A stretch of 60,441 nt of DNA, taken from positions 1 through 60,441 of the forward strand of contig CAKNMY010000005.1 of the NCBI GenBank assembly GCA_930989745.1, given 5' to 3'. The notes beneath the pieces are model-generated. The model did not search any database. It saw only the letters and a list, made by a program, of their open reading frames with translations, and was not told the DNA's origin. Within the stretch, counting starts at the first letter, position 1. The number at the start of each line of letters is the position of its first letter. Positions 43,642-52,347 of this stretch are shown one piece after another. Both the position numbers and the translations under genes were made by a program. Source of the DNA: an uncultured Lachnospiraceae bacterium. Lineage in GTDB: Bacteria > Bacillota > Clostridia > Lachnospirales > Lachnospiraceae.

Positions 43642-45804
43642 GTGAAGAAGATCCATTTGAAGATGTTTTCGGGGGAGAGAAAGAGGGTGCCGCAGCCGCA
43701 GAAGGTTCCGTTTGACCAGCTTTCTGGAAAACAAAAGGCGATCCGGATCTGCAATCTGCTGTCGCTGCCGCTTCAGATGCTGGGCTGCTGCCTGATTTAT
43801 CTGATCATTGAGATGATATCCCGCCATTCGTTCACAGAAGCGTGGGAGTTTATGACGGAAAAACCCCTGGTATTTCTGTACAATGCGTTTTTGATCTTCA
43901 CGACGACGACAATTGTATGGCTGTTCCGCCGCAGGGTCTTTGTCAGGACCCTGCTGGCAGCATTCTGGCTGGCGCTGGGCTGTATCAACGGCGGACTGCT
44001 TGCGGTCCGCGTGACGCCCTTTACAGGCCCGGATCTGAAGCTTGTGGCGGATGCATTCAACACCATGAATAAATATATGAGCGTGCCGATCATGATTTTG
44101 ACATGTATCGCGATCGTTCTGGTGATTGCCGGGCTTGTGGTGCTGCTTATTAAAGCGCCCAAGTATCAGGGCAGGATGCACTATCCCCTGGCGGCAGGCT
44201 TTGTCGTTGTGACGGTGATCGCATTCAGCGGGACTACGAAGCTGGCCCTGGAGAACAGGGTGATTTCCAATTATTTCGGAAATGTGGCGTTTGCGTATGA
44301 GGACTACGGATATCCGTACGGACTTCTGACAACGATATTTAATACGGGAATCAGCTGTCCCAACGGGTATTCTGAGGAACTGATGGATGAAATCGTGGCG
44401 AGCGAGGGAGAGCCGCAGGAGACGAGCGCGGATCAGGATGTAAATATCCTGTTTCTTCAGTTGGAGTCGTTCTTTGACCCCACGCTGGTGGAATTCCTGA
44501 ATCTTTCCGAGGACCCGATTCCGAACTTCCGGCAGATGATGAAGGAGTATTCTTCGGGATATTACCGGGTACCGTCTGTTGGAGCAGGAACGGCGAATAC
44601 GGAATTTGAGACAATTACCGGAATGAGCATGCATTACTTCGGACCGGGAGAGTATCCTTATAAGTCGATCCTTCAGGAGACCACCTGCGAGAGTATTCCC
44701 TATGTGCTCAAGGAGCTGGGATATTCCACACACGCGGTTCATAATAATGAGGCGAACTTTTATTCAAGAAAGAGCGTATTTGCCAAGCTGGGCTTTGACA
44801 CGTTCACTTCAGAGGAATATATGAAGGACATTTCCGATGTGACGCCGACCGGCTGGGTGAAGGACCATATCCTTACGGATGAGATCATTGACTGCCTGGA
44901 TTCTTCAGATGGACCTGATTACGTCTATACGATCTCTGTGCAGGGACATGGAGAATATTATCCGGAACCGGTGCTGGAAGACCCGGAGATTACGGTCACG
45001 GGTGCGGAAAACCGGGAGAAGAATAATTATTCCTGGGAATACTATGTAAATATGATCCATGAGATGGATGAATTTGTAAAAGAGCTGACAGACCGCCTGG
45101 AGGAGTATCCGGAGCCGGTCGTGCTGGTAATGTATGGAGATCATCTCCCGACAATGGGACTTGAGGTGGAAGACCTGAAGAATAAATATCTGTTCCAGAC
45201 GCAGTACGTTATCTGGGACAACTTTGGCCTGGAGAAGCAGGATGCCAATCTTGCGGCGTATCAGATCGGGGCCGAGGTGCTCGACCGTCTGGATATCCAC
45301 GAGGGCACAATGGTGCGCTACCATCAGACCCGGAAGAATACCAAGAACTACCAGGTTGACCTTGAGGCGCTGCAGTACGATATTCTTTACGGAGAGAAGT
45401 ACGTTTACGGAGGAGAGAATCCTTTCAAGAAGACGGACATGAAGCTGGGTGTCAAGGATATAACGCTTGACCGGTATGAGGAGGCGGCAGACGGAACGTG
45501 GTACTTCTACGGTGAGAATTTCACAGCGTCGAGCCGTGTCGAGGTAAACGGAGAAATGCTGGATACGATCATGGTGAACAACAGTATGCTGATGGTTCAG
45601 GGCCTTGAGCTTGAGGACGGCGATGAGATCGCCGTTGCCCAGCAGAGCAACAGCCCCACCAAGAAGGTGCTGAGCCGTACAGATAAAGTGATCTATGACG
45701 CGCCCGACGAGCCGGAGGTACCCGAGCCTGCCGGCAGCGAGGGGCTGGATAACAGCGTCCCGGCTGCCGGCGGAGACACACCTCTGACAGGCAGTGCTGA
45801 GTAG
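43642..45804 (+). CDS. LtaS-like phosphoglycerol transferase-type membrane enzyme
   Basis: 720 aa. Five N-terminal membrane helices (about 45-215) followed by a large extracytoplasmic sulfatase-fold domain (about 245-560), with the nucleophile Thr region GAGTANTEFETITG and metal residues near VQGHGEYYPEP and YGDHLPTMG. Residues about 600-690 add an unusual IPT/TIG-like beta domain (WYFYGENFTASSRVEVNGE), followed by a Pro/Glu-rich tail. It likely polymerises or transfers glycerol phosphate outside the membrane. The start is GTG with AAAGGA upstream; no ATG fits. It lies 22 bp after valS. Confidence 0.88.
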   Translation: MKKIHLKMFSGERKRVPQPQKVPFDQLSGKQKAIRICNLLSLPLQMLGCCLIYLIIEMISRHSFTEAWEFMTEKPLVFLYNAFLIFTTTTIVWLFRRRVFVRTLLAAFWLALGCINGGLLAVRVTPFTGPDLKLVADAFNTMNKYMSVPIMILTCIAIVLVIAGLVVLLIKAPKYQGRMHYPLAAGFVVVTVIAFSGTTKLALENRVISNYFGNVAFAYEDYGYPYGLLTTIFNTGISCPNGYSEELMDEIVASEGEPQETSADQDVNILFLQLESFFDPTLVEFLNLSEDPIPNFRQMMKEYSSGYYRVPSVGAGTANTEFETITGMSMHYFGPGEYPYKSILQETTCESIPYVLKELGYSTHAVHNNEANFYSRKSVFAKLGFDTFTSEEYMKDISDVTPTGWVKDHILTDEIIDCLDSSDGPDYVYTISVQGHGEYYPEPVLEDPEITVTGAENREKNNYSWEYYVNMIHEMDEFVKELTDRLEEYPEPVVLVMYGDHLPTMGLEVEDLKNKYLFQTQYVIWDNFGLEKQDANLAAYQIGAEVLDRLDIHEGTMVRYHQTRKNTKNYQVDLEALQYDILYGEKYVYGGENPFKKTDMKLGVKDITLDRYEEAADGTWYFYGENFTASSRVEVNGEMLDTIMVNNSMLMVQGLELEDGDEIAVAQQSNSPTKKVLSRTDKVIYDAPDEPEVPEPAGSEGLDNSVPAAGGDTPLTGSAE

Positions 45805-45869
45805 GGGAAAATCCTCATGAAAACGCATACCTGCGCGTAACGTGTCGGAAAAATTTGTGAAAATAGGTA

Positions 45870-45948
45870 TGGACATATTCCACCACTATATTATAATGGA
45901 AAGGAACCCGGATGGCAGCGGCACACGGAAGCGAACGGCGCCGCTGCC
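45870..45948 (+). promoter_or_regulatory. folC promoter and leader hairpin
   Basis: TGGACA (45870-45875), 16 bp, TATAAT (45892-45897). The leader begins near 45904 and at once forms GGCAGCGGC (45914-45922) with GCCGCTGCC (45940-45948), which may protect the 5' end. No T run follows. Confidence 0.6.
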
Positions 45949-45987
45949 AGGAAAGGTATCTTACATTATGATAAAGTGGTGGTATTT

Positions 45988-47280
45988 TTGAATTATAGAG
46001 AAGCTGTTGATTATATTGAAGACATACCGAAGTTTACGACAAAAAACCCGCCGGAGCATACGAGAGAACTGCTGAACCGTCTGGGAAATCCTGAAAAGGG
46101 GAAAAAGATTATCCATGTGGCGGGGACGAACGGCAAGGGAAGCACCTGCGCGTATCTGAATGCCATGCTGATGGAGGGCGGCTTCCGCTGCGGACTGTTC
46201 ACCTCCCCGCATCTGGTGAAGATCAATGAGAGATATAAGATCAATAACCGGGATGTGGATGACGATACGTTCCTGCGTGTGTTTACAGAGACGAAGCGGG
46301 TCATCGACGCGTTTACGGAAGAGGGGAACGATCACCCCAGCTATTTTGAGACGCTGTTCCTTATGGGAATGGTGCTTTTTGCTGAGGAGGATGTGGACTA
46401 TATCATCCTGGAGACCGGCCTGGGAGGAAGGCTGGATGCCACAAATGTGATTGAGCAGCCGCTGGCTTGCATTATCACCTCCATCGGACTGGACCACACG
46501 GAGTATCTGGGAGAGACAATCCCTGAGATCGCCGGTGAGAAGGCGGGAATTATCAAGCCGGGCGTCATGGTCGTATATGACGGGCACCGCCCGGAAGCGT
46601 CCGGGGTAATCGCAGAGCGCGCCAGGGAACTGGGCAGCGATGCGTATGAGCTGACGGACGCCATGTATGAACTGGTGTCCAACACCAGGGAGGGTATCCG
46701 TTTCCGCTTCCACTATCCGGGAGAGGAGACGCAGGAGCTGTCTATTCCATACATTGCTCCGTACCAGATGATGAACGCGGCGCTGGCATACTTTACGATG
46801 AAGAAGCTGGCATCAGTCCACGGCATGGATAACGGGACGCTGATCAGGGGAATTGCCGGGTCCAGCTGGGAGGGCAGGATGGAGACGGTTCTGCCCGGCG
46901 TGATCGTCGATGGAGCGCACAATGAGGACGGTATCGAGCGGTTTGTGGAGACGGCGGAATATTTCGGCAGAGAGAACAGGATTCATATGCTGTTCTCCGC
47001 GGTATCGGATAAGAATTACAGGGAGATGATCCGCACAATCTGTGAGCGTGTCCATCCGGAAGCAGTGGTGACCACCGAGGTCGGCGGCTACCGGAGCGTT
47101 CCGGCGCAGGAGCTTGCGGAGCTGTTCGTGGAGTGCGGATGCAGATCCGTGCAGGCGGAATCCTGCGCGTCAGACGCATTTCGGAAAGCCTGCGCAGGCC
47201 GCGGGGACGCCATGCTGTTCTGCGTGGGGTCACTCTATCTGATCGGGGAGATTAAGGCAGCGCTGAATGCCGCAAAGTGA
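45988..47280 (+). CDS. folC: Folylpolyglutamate synthase / dihydrofolate synthase
   Basis: About 430-aa Mur-ligase-fold enzyme that adds glutamate to dihydropteroate and folates. P-loop VAGTNGKGST (about 45-54), ETGLGGRLDATN, and DGAHNEDG near the C-terminal domain. Upstream GTG 45976 is possible; TTG 45988 gives the typical start MNYREAVDYIE and has GGTGG 5 nt before. It has its own promoter. Confidence 0.93.
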   Translation: MNYREAVDYIEDIPKFTTKNPPEHTRELLNRLGNPEKGKKIIHVAGTNGKGSTCAYLNAMLMEGGFRCGLFTSPHLVKINERYKINNRDVDDDTFLRVFTETKRVIDAFTEEGNDHPSYFETLFLMGMVLFAEEDVDYIILETGLGGRLDATNVIEQPLACIITSIGLDHTEYLGETIPEIAGEKAGIIKPGVMVVYDGHRPEASGVIAERARELGSDAYELTDAMYELVSNTREGIRFRFHYPGEETQELSIPYIAPYQMMNAALAYFTMKKLASVHGMDNGTLIRGIAGSSWEGRMETVLPGVIVDGAHNEDGIERFVETAEYFGRENRIHMLFSAVSDKNYREMIRTICERVHPEAVVTTEVGGYRSVPAQELAELFVECGCRSVQAESCASDAFRKACAGRGDAMLFCVGSLYLIGEIKAALNAAK

Positions 47281-47304
47281 GTCAGGGAATACGAGGAGAG
47301 AAGA

Positions 47305-47448
47305 ATGATTAATTACGAAGAGGAACTGAAGAAATTTAAACCGAGCCTGGATGTGGACGAGGTGGAGAGCGCCATCTATAACCGGGATCTGACAGATGTG
47401 ATCGATATCCTCAAAGAGATGATGAAGACACAGCAGAATAAGGATTGA
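47305..47448 (+). CDS. 47-aa conserved-looking small protein, function unknown
   Basis: ATG 47305 follows GAGGAGAG by 6 nt and the frame runs to TGA at 47446. Sequence begins MINYEEELKKFKPSLDVD and is acidic and helical, with no signal peptide, cysteines or known motif. It sits 24 bp after folC and 11 bp before the zinc-ribbon TPR gene in one operon, which supports a real gene and a role linked to the next product. I do not recognise the family. Confidence 0.7.
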   Translation: MINYEEELKKFKPSLDVDEVESAIYNRDLTDVIDILKEMMKTQQNKD

Positions 47449-47459
47449 GAGGGATACGA

Positions 47460-48974
47460 ATGAACTGTATGAACTGCGGAGCGAGGCTCACAAATTCGGA
47501 TTACTGTCCGGAGTGCGGATGCGATATCAGCGTACAGCGCAAGGCGTATCAGCTTTCCAATCTGTACTATAACAAGGGGCTGGAGAAGGCGGAGATCCGC
47601 GATCTGTCCGGAGCAATTGACCTGCTGAAGAGAAGCCTGAAGTTTAATAAGCTGAACATTCAGGCGAGAAATCTTCTGGGGCTGGTCTATTTTGAGACCG
47701 GCGAGGCGGTGTCGGCTCTGAGCGAATGGGTCATCAGCAAGAATATCATGCCGGATTACAATATAGCCTCCCAGTATATTCAGAAGCTTCAGGCAGAGCC
47801 GAACAAGCTGGACACGATTAATCAGACGATTAAGAAATATAATGAAGCGCTCAAATGCTGCCGTGAGGGAAATGAGGACGTAGCGGCGATTCAGCTCAAG
47901 AAGATTCTGTCTCAGAATCCCAAGCTTATCAAGGGATACCATCTGCTTGCCCTGATTTATATTAAGAACGAGAAGTATGAGAAGGCAAGGAGAATTCTGA
48001 AGAAGGCCGCGAGGATCGATAAGACGAACTCCACGACGCTGCGCTTTTTGAAAGAGGTGGATGAGCAGACCGGGACAGCCACGAAGCTGGAGCAGTCCCG
48101 TTGGGGAAGAAAAGAGAAGCCTGTGGGAGAGGAAGCGGTACAGACCGCCTATATATCGGGAAATGAGACGATCATTCAGCCGCCGACGTTTCGCGAGAGT
48201 TCCGTGACGGCGACGCTGCTCAATCTCGGCATCGGCGTTTTGGTCGGCGCATGTGTAGTCGGATTTCTGGTGGTGCCGGCGGTGAAGCAGAGCATTAACC
48301 GCTCTGCGAATGAGAAGGTTGTGGAGTACAGCAATACGATGGCGAGCCAGTCTGCGACACTCGATGAGCTGAATGCGCAGATTGAAGAATCACAGGCGAC
48401 TGTGGAGTCCGCGCAGCAGCAGATTGCGCAGGCGGATGAGAAGGTCACAAGCTATGAGAATCTCATCAAGGCTCAGGAGGCGTATTCTGAGGGAAGCTAC
48501 ACGAATGCGGCGAACGTGATTCAGAATGTGAACCGGGAGCAGCTTTCCGTGGAGGCGCAGCAGATATACGACAATATCTATAACAATGTGAAGACCACAA
48601 TGTTCCGCAATCTGAAGAACGACGGAGTGGAGGCGTTTGACCGCGAGGACTACGCCACAGCGATCGATCTTCTGAACAGGGCAAAAGAGATCAACGGCGA
48701 AGATTACCAGGTGTTGAATACGCTTGCGCACGCTTACCGTTCACAGGGAAGCAATGCCGAGGCGATTCAGGTATTTCAGGAGATTGTGGAAAAGTTCCCG
48801 GGCAAGAGAGCGGAGAGCGCTGAGAACTATATTGAACAGCTCGGAGGCAGCGCAGCCGCGCAGCCGGAAGACGGCGCGGCTGAGGGCAGCAGCGATGCTG
48901 CGGGGACAGCTCAGGGCGAACAGAGCGGTTCGGAAGATACTTCTGATACCGGATCAGAAGATTCGGAAGAATAA
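47460..48974 (+). CDS. Zinc-ribbon, TPR and coiled-coil membrane protein
   Basis: 504 aa. Residues 3-19 are a zinc ribbon (CMNC...CPEC). Residues about 28-200 form cytosolic TPR-type repeats. One membrane helix (about 251-275) is followed by a coiled coil (about 290-345, Gln/Ala/Glu-rich), a second TPR region (about 350-460) and a low-complexity acidic Ser/Asp/Glu tail. So TPR scaffolds lie on both sides of the membrane. Function unknown; ATG 47460 with GAGAGGGA before it is the start. It follows folC and the 47-aa gene. Confidence 0.85.
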   Translation: MNCMNCGARLTNSDYCPECGCDISVQRKAYQLSNLYYNKGLEKAEIRDLSGAIDLLKRSLKFNKLNIQARNLLGLVYFETGEAVSALSEWVISKNIMPDYNIASQYIQKLQAEPNKLDTINQTIKKYNEALKCCREGNEDVAAIQLKKILSQNPKLIKGYHLLALIYIKNEKYEKARRILKKAARIDKTNSTTLRFLKEVDEQTGTATKLEQSRWGRKEKPVGEEAVQTAYISGNETIIQPPTFRESSVTATLLNLGIGVLVGACVVGFLVVPAVKQSINRSANEKVVEYSNTMASQSATLDELNAQIEESQATVESAQQQIAQADEKVTSYENLIKAQEAYSEGSYTNAANVIQNVNREQLSVEAQQIYDNIYNNVKTTMFRNLKNDGVEAFDREDYATAIDLLNRAKEINGEDYQVLNTLAHAYRSQGSNAEAIQVFQEIVEKFPGKRAESAENYIEQLGGSAAAQPEDGAAEGSSDAAGTAQGEQSGSEDTSDTGSEDSEE

Positions 48975-49014
48975 AGATACAACAGAGATGGAAAAGAGGA
49001 ACCTCGAATTTGGG

Positions 49015-49045
49015 GATGCGCATATACCTGCGCATCTCTTTTTTT
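49015..49045 (+). terminator. Terminator before spoIIAA
   Basis: GATGCGCA (49015-49022) pairs perfectly with TGCGCATC (49029-49036), followed by T run. It separates the folC operon from the sporulation genes. Confidence 0.8.
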
Positions 49046-49066
49046 AACAGAAAGGAAGCAGAAACT

Positions 49067-49429
49067 ATGAGGGAGACATTTCAGGTCAGGGATACGGTGC
49101 TGACGGTTCTGGTGCCGAAGGAACTGGATCATCACACGGCAGAGGAAATCCGCATCGGTGCGGATAAGATCCTGGAACGGGAGAATATTAAGGATATCCG
49201 CTTCGATTTCCGCAACACGGAATTTATGGACAGCTCCGGAATCGGAGTGATCATGGGGAGGTATAAGAACATTCGCCTGGTGGGCGGCAGGGTCAGCGCG
49301 GCGCATGTGAATGAGCGGGTGGAGAAAATTATGCGGATGTCGGGGCTTCTGAAATTCATCACTGTGGAGCAGGAGAGATCCTGGGATGCGCCGGACCGGA
49401 AAGGAGGAAGCTATGGAACACACGAATGA
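49067..49429 (+). CDS. spoIIAA: Anti-sigma factor antagonist SpoIIAA
   Basis: 120-aa STAS-domain protein. The phosphorylation serine lies in FMDSSGIGVIMG. Unphosphorylated SpoIIAA binds SpoIIAB and frees sigma-F in the forespore. The frame is open back to 49010; ATG 49067 with AAAGGAAG upstream gives the usual length. Its end overlaps spoIIAB by 17 nt. Confidence 0.95.
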   Translation: MRETFQVRDTVLTVLVPKELDHHTAEEIRIGADKILERENIKDIRFDFRNTEFMDSSGIGVIMGRYKNIRLVGGRVSAAHVNERVEKIMRMSGLLKFITVEQERSWDAPDRKGGSYGTHE

Positions 49430-49859
49430 GATGGTTCTGGAGTTTGACAGCAGATCCTGCAATGAGGGATTTGCCCGGGTGGCGGTGGCGGCATTTTCGA
49501 CACAGCTCAATCCTACGCTCGAGGAGGTTGCGGATTTAAAGACCGCCGTGTCTGAGGCGATCACCAATTCCATTATTCACGGATATGAGCAGGAAGTACA
49601 TAAGATACGCATCGAGTGCAAGATTGTGTGCCAGGAATTCTATATTACAGTGATAGACTATGGCAGGGGCATTGAGGATGTGAAGAAGGCAATGGAGCCG
49701 CTTTATACCACGAAGCCGGAGCTGGAGCGCTCCGGGATGGGATTTGCCTTCATGGAAGCGTTTATGGACGAAGTGGTGGTCGTCTCAAAGCCCGGGGAGG
49801 GGACGCAGGTGCACATGAAGAAGACGATGGGGCGCCCCTCCCATCCGTTTGAGTCATAA
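49413..49859 (+). CDS. spoIIAB: Anti-sigma-F factor / serine kinase SpoIIAB
   Basis: 148-aa GHKL-fold kinase that binds sigma-F and phosphorylates SpoIIAA. N box SEAITNSIIHGYE, G1 box DYGRGIED, G2 box SGMGFAFME. Start ATG 49413 follows AGGAGGAAGCT. The frame extends to 49386 but that start lacks a ribosome site. Confidence 0.95.
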   Translation: MEHTNEMVLEFDSRSCNEGFARVAVAAFSTQLNPTLEEVADLKTAVSEAITNSIIHGYEQEVHKIRIECKIVCQEFYITVIDYGRGIEDVKKAMEPLYTTKPELERSGMGFAFMEAFMDEVVVVSKPGEGTQVHMKKTMGRPSHPFES

Positions 49860-49904
49860 AATTGGAGAACACAACCCTGTCGGAAACAGGCGAAAGGAGG
49901 CTGT

Positions 49905-50618
49905 ATGGACGATACGCTGACTCTTCTGAGGAGGGCGCACGACGGGGATAAAGCAGCGAGGGAATTGCTGGTGCAGGAAAATCTGGGCCTGGTGTGGAGC
50001 ATTGTGAGGCGGTTTCGGAACCGCGGCGTGGAGCAGGAGGACCTGTTCCAGATCGGAAGCATTGGACTTTTAAAGGCAATCGATAAATTTGACCTTGCCT
50101 ATGACGTCCAGTTTTCCACCTACGCGGTTCCGATGATCACCGGTGAAATCAAACGTTTTCTGCGGGACGACGGAATGCTGAAAGTAAGCCGCACAATGAA
50201 GGAGACGGCGGTGAGGGCGCTGCGCGCCAGAGAGAAGCTGGAGACGGAGCAGGGACGGGAACCCACAATCACGGAGATCGCCGCGGCGCTGGAGATGAGC
50301 ACTGAGGAGGTGGTGCTGGCGCTGGAGGCGGGAAGCCAGGTAGAATCTCTGCACAAAACCATATATCAGGGCGACGGCAATGACATTTCGCTGATGGATA
50401 AGCTGGAGGAGAAGACGGACAGAAACGAGGAGGTGCTGAATCAGATCCTGCTGGAGGAAATTCTGGGGACGCTGAAACCGGAGGAGCGCAGGCTCATTTA
50501 TCTCAGGTATTACCGGGAGAAGACGCAGACGGAGATTGCCGCGGAACTGGGCATATCACAGGTGCAGGTGTCCCGTCTGGAAAAGAAAATATTAAAGACG
50601 CTGCGGGGAAAGTTGTAA
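49905..50618 (+). CDS. sigF: Sporulation sigma factor SigF
   Basis: 237-aa sigma-70 family factor that starts forespore transcription. Region 2 has DLFQIGSIGLLKAIDKFD and FSTYAVPMITGEIKRFLRDD; region 4 ends in the HTH TQTEIAAELGISQVQVSRLEKKIL. AAAGGAGGCT precedes the ATG. A terminator stem overlaps the stop codon, so sigF closes the spoIIA operon. Confidence 0.96.
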   Translation: MDDTLTLLRRAHDGDKAARELLVQENLGLVWSIVRRFRNRGVEQEDLFQIGSIGLLKAIDKFDLAYDVQFSTYAVPMITGEIKRFLRDDGMLKVSRTMKETAVRALRAREKLETEQGREPTITEIAAALEMSTEEVVLALEAGSQVESLHKTIYQGDGNDISLMDKLEEKTDRNEEVLNQILLEEILGTLKPEERRLIYLRYYREKTQTEIAAELGISQVQVSRLEKKILKTLRGKL

Positions 50619-50638
50619 AACTTTCCCCGTATATTTTT
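50604..50638 (+). terminator. Terminator overlapping the sigF stop codon
   Basis: CGGGGAAAGTT (50604-50614) pairs with AACTTTCCCCG (50619-50629) around loop GTAA that contains part of the stop codon, followed by TATATTTTT. Confidence 0.85.
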
Positions 50639-50657
50639 GCAGAGAACAGGCACAATA
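50629..50657 (+). promoter_or_regulatory. Sigma-G-like promoter of the spoVA operon
   Basis: GTATA (50629-50633), 17 bp, CACAATA (50651-50657). This fits the forespore sigma-G pattern (GNATR, 17-18 bp, CANNMTA). It starts inside the terminator of sigF and lies 37 bp before the first gene of the spoVA operon, which is sigma-G dependent in Bacillus. Experimental proof is lacking. Confidence 0.65.
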
Positions 50658-50694
50658 ACCATAGAATACATTTTCAGGAAAAGGATGTGAGAAA

Positions 50695-50850
50695 ATGACC
50701 GGGAAAAAGATCTATTTCTATATGCTGCTGGCGGCAATCTTTCTGGGGATTGTGGGAATTGTGTATCTGACTCTGAACCGGAGCGAGCGGGAGCCGGGAG
50801 GGACGCTGGTGTACAGCAGCCAGGAGCGTGAAGCGGAGGTGGCGGCATGA
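50695..50850 (+). CDS. 51-aa small membrane protein heading the spoVA operon
   Basis: ATG 50695 follows AAAGGATGTGAG, and the stop overlaps the spoVAA start (ATGA). Residues 6-27 form one membrane helix (FYMLLAAIFLGIVGIVYLTL), with a charged, short C-terminal part. The overlap implies translational coupling to spoVAA. It is not one of the named Bacillus SpoVA proteins and I do not recognise it. Confidence 0.75.
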   Translation: MTGKKIYFYMLLAAIFLGIVGIVYLTLNRSEREPGGTLVYSSQEREAEVAA

Positions 50851-51461
50851 GCGATACGCTCTATATCCAGACAGATAAGAATATGAAGGTGACAAAAGAT
50901 CAGGTCTATCTGGGGGAAATCGCAAAGCTTTCGTGCAGCAGCAGCAAGGTTCTGAACCGCTGCAGCGTGATGAAGGTGGCGTCGCTGCCCAGGGGAAAGT
51001 ACGGCAGATACGTGTTTTCCATCATGGACATCGTAGAGCAGATCCAGCAGAAGGAGGAAAATGTGGACGTGACCCATATGGGCGAGCCGTCCTTTATCCT
51101 GACGTATGAAGACCCGGACGGGAAGAACGTGGTCCTAAGCTGGCTGAAGACGATCCTGGTCTGTGTGGTGACTTTCTTCGGTATGGTGTTTTCCATCATG
51201 ACGTTCAATACGGACGTGGATGTACCGGGACTTTTCGATCACATTCACAAACTGTTTTCCGGAACTGGAGAAACCGGATTTACAGTACTGGAGATCAGCT
51301 ATTCCCTGGGGATCGGACTGGGTGCTGTTTTCTTTTTCAACCATTTTGGAAAGCGCAGGCTTACGCAGGACCCCACGCCTATGGAGGTGGAAATGCGCAC
51401 CTATGAGGACGATGTGGATCTCACGATCCTGGAACAGTCCTCGCGAAAGGAGAAGACATGA
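50847..51461 (+). CDS. spoVAA: Stage V sporulation protein AA
   Basis: 204 aa. SpoVAA family: N-terminal domain (about 1-85, MSDTLYIQTDKNMKV) and two membrane helices (about 92-114 and 140-165). It is part of the SpoVA channel that moves dipicolinic acid into the forespore and out at germination. It overlaps both the small upstream gene and spoVAB by 4 nt. Confidence 0.9.
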   Translation: MSDTLYIQTDKNMKVTKDQVYLGEIAKLSCSSSKVLNRCSVMKVASLPRGKYGRYVFSIMDIVEQIQQKEENVDVTHMGEPSFILTYEDPDGKNVVLSWLKTILVCVVTFFGMVFSIMTFNTDVDVPGLFDHIHKLFSGTGETGFTVLEISYSLGIGLGAVFFFNHFGKRRLTQDPTPMEVEMRTYEDDVDLTILEQSSRKEKT

Positions 51462-51877
51462 TCTGGCAGACGGTACTGCTCGGTGTGCTGGGCGCGTGCG
51501 CCGGCGGGGTGATTTCCTGGGGCGCGGTGGCTCTGATTATCGGGCTTGGAATTGTTCCGAGGTACGCGTCCCTTACGAAAACGGCGGAGCATGTGCGGCT
51601 GTATGAAACGGTATGTACGCTCGGGGTGTTCTTTGGAAATCTCGCGTTTTTATATCAGGGGAATCTCCATCTGGGGACGCCGGGGTTTTTGGTATACGGG
51701 CTCTGCGCCGGTATTTTTCTGGGAAGCTGGATTATCGCGCTTGGTGAAGTTGTGGATGTCTATGCAATCATGGCGCGCAGACTGGGGATAACCCGCGGAA
51801 TCCCACTGATCATCCTTAGCATGGCAGTGGGCAAGAGCCTGGGATCTTTACTGTTTTTTTATAAAGGATGGTGGTAA
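51458..51877 (+). CDS. spoVAB: Stage V sporulation protein AB
   Basis: 139-aa membrane protein with four helices, in the SpoVAB family (GVISWGAVALIIGLGIVPRYA near 17-37). It belongs to the spore inner-membrane SpoVA complex. It starts within the spoVAA stop and ends 1 bp before spoVAC. Confidence 0.9.
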   Translation: MIWQTVLLGVLGACAGGVISWGAVALIIGLGIVPRYASLTKTAEHVRLYETVCTLGVFFGNLAFLYQGNLHLGTPGFLVYGLCAGIFLGSWIIALGEVVDVYAIMARRLGITRGIPLIILSMAVGKSLGSLLFFYKGWW

Positions 51878-51878
51878 G

Positions 51879-52343
51879 ATGACGGATAATGGAAAGAATG
51901 AACAGACGGCAAAGAAATACGAAAAATATGTCAAAAAAGTGACGCCGACGCACAGCCTGCCTCTGAACATGGCGAAAGCGTTTCTGGTAGGAGGGCTGAT
52001 CTGCGTGCTGGGACAGTATATCTTAAATACGGCAGAGACCATGGGACTCGGGCAGGAGGAGGCGGGGAGCTGGTGTTCTCTGATCCTGATCTTTCTGAGC
52101 GTGCTGCTCACGGGACTGAATGTGTATCCGAAACTTGCGAAGTTCGCAGGCGCCGGAACGCTGGTTCCGATCACCGGTTTCGCGAACTCTGTGGCCGCTC
52201 CTGCGATTGAGTACCAGAAAGAGGGACAGGTATTCGGCATTGGATGCAAAATATTTACGATTGCAGGCCCTGTTATTCTTTACGGGGTGCTCAGCTCCTG
52301 GATACTTGGCGTGGTCTATTATGTGATGCAGCTTTGGAGGTGA
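51879..52343 (+). CDS. spoVAC: Stage V sporulation protein AC
   Basis: 154-aa membrane protein. SpoVAC signature near the start (KKYEKYVKKVTPTHSLP) and GAGTLVPITGFANSVAAPAIE in the middle. In Bacillus it acts as a mechanosensitive channel for dipicolinic acid. AGATG starts right after spoVAB. Confidence 0.95.
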   Translation: MTDNGKNEQTAKKYEKYVKKVTPTHSLPLNMAKAFLVGGLICVLGQYILNTAETMGLGQEEAGSWCSLILIFLSVLLTGLNVYPKLAKFAGAGTLVPITGFANSVAAPAIEYQKEGQVFGIGCKIFTIAGPVILYGVLSSWILGVVYYVMQLWR

Positions 52344-52347
52344 GCCT

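Noticed and set aside
48975-49066. Sigma-H promoter for spoIIAA
   Set aside because: AGGAA and GAAT elements exist but with wrong spacing, and a terminator lies over them.
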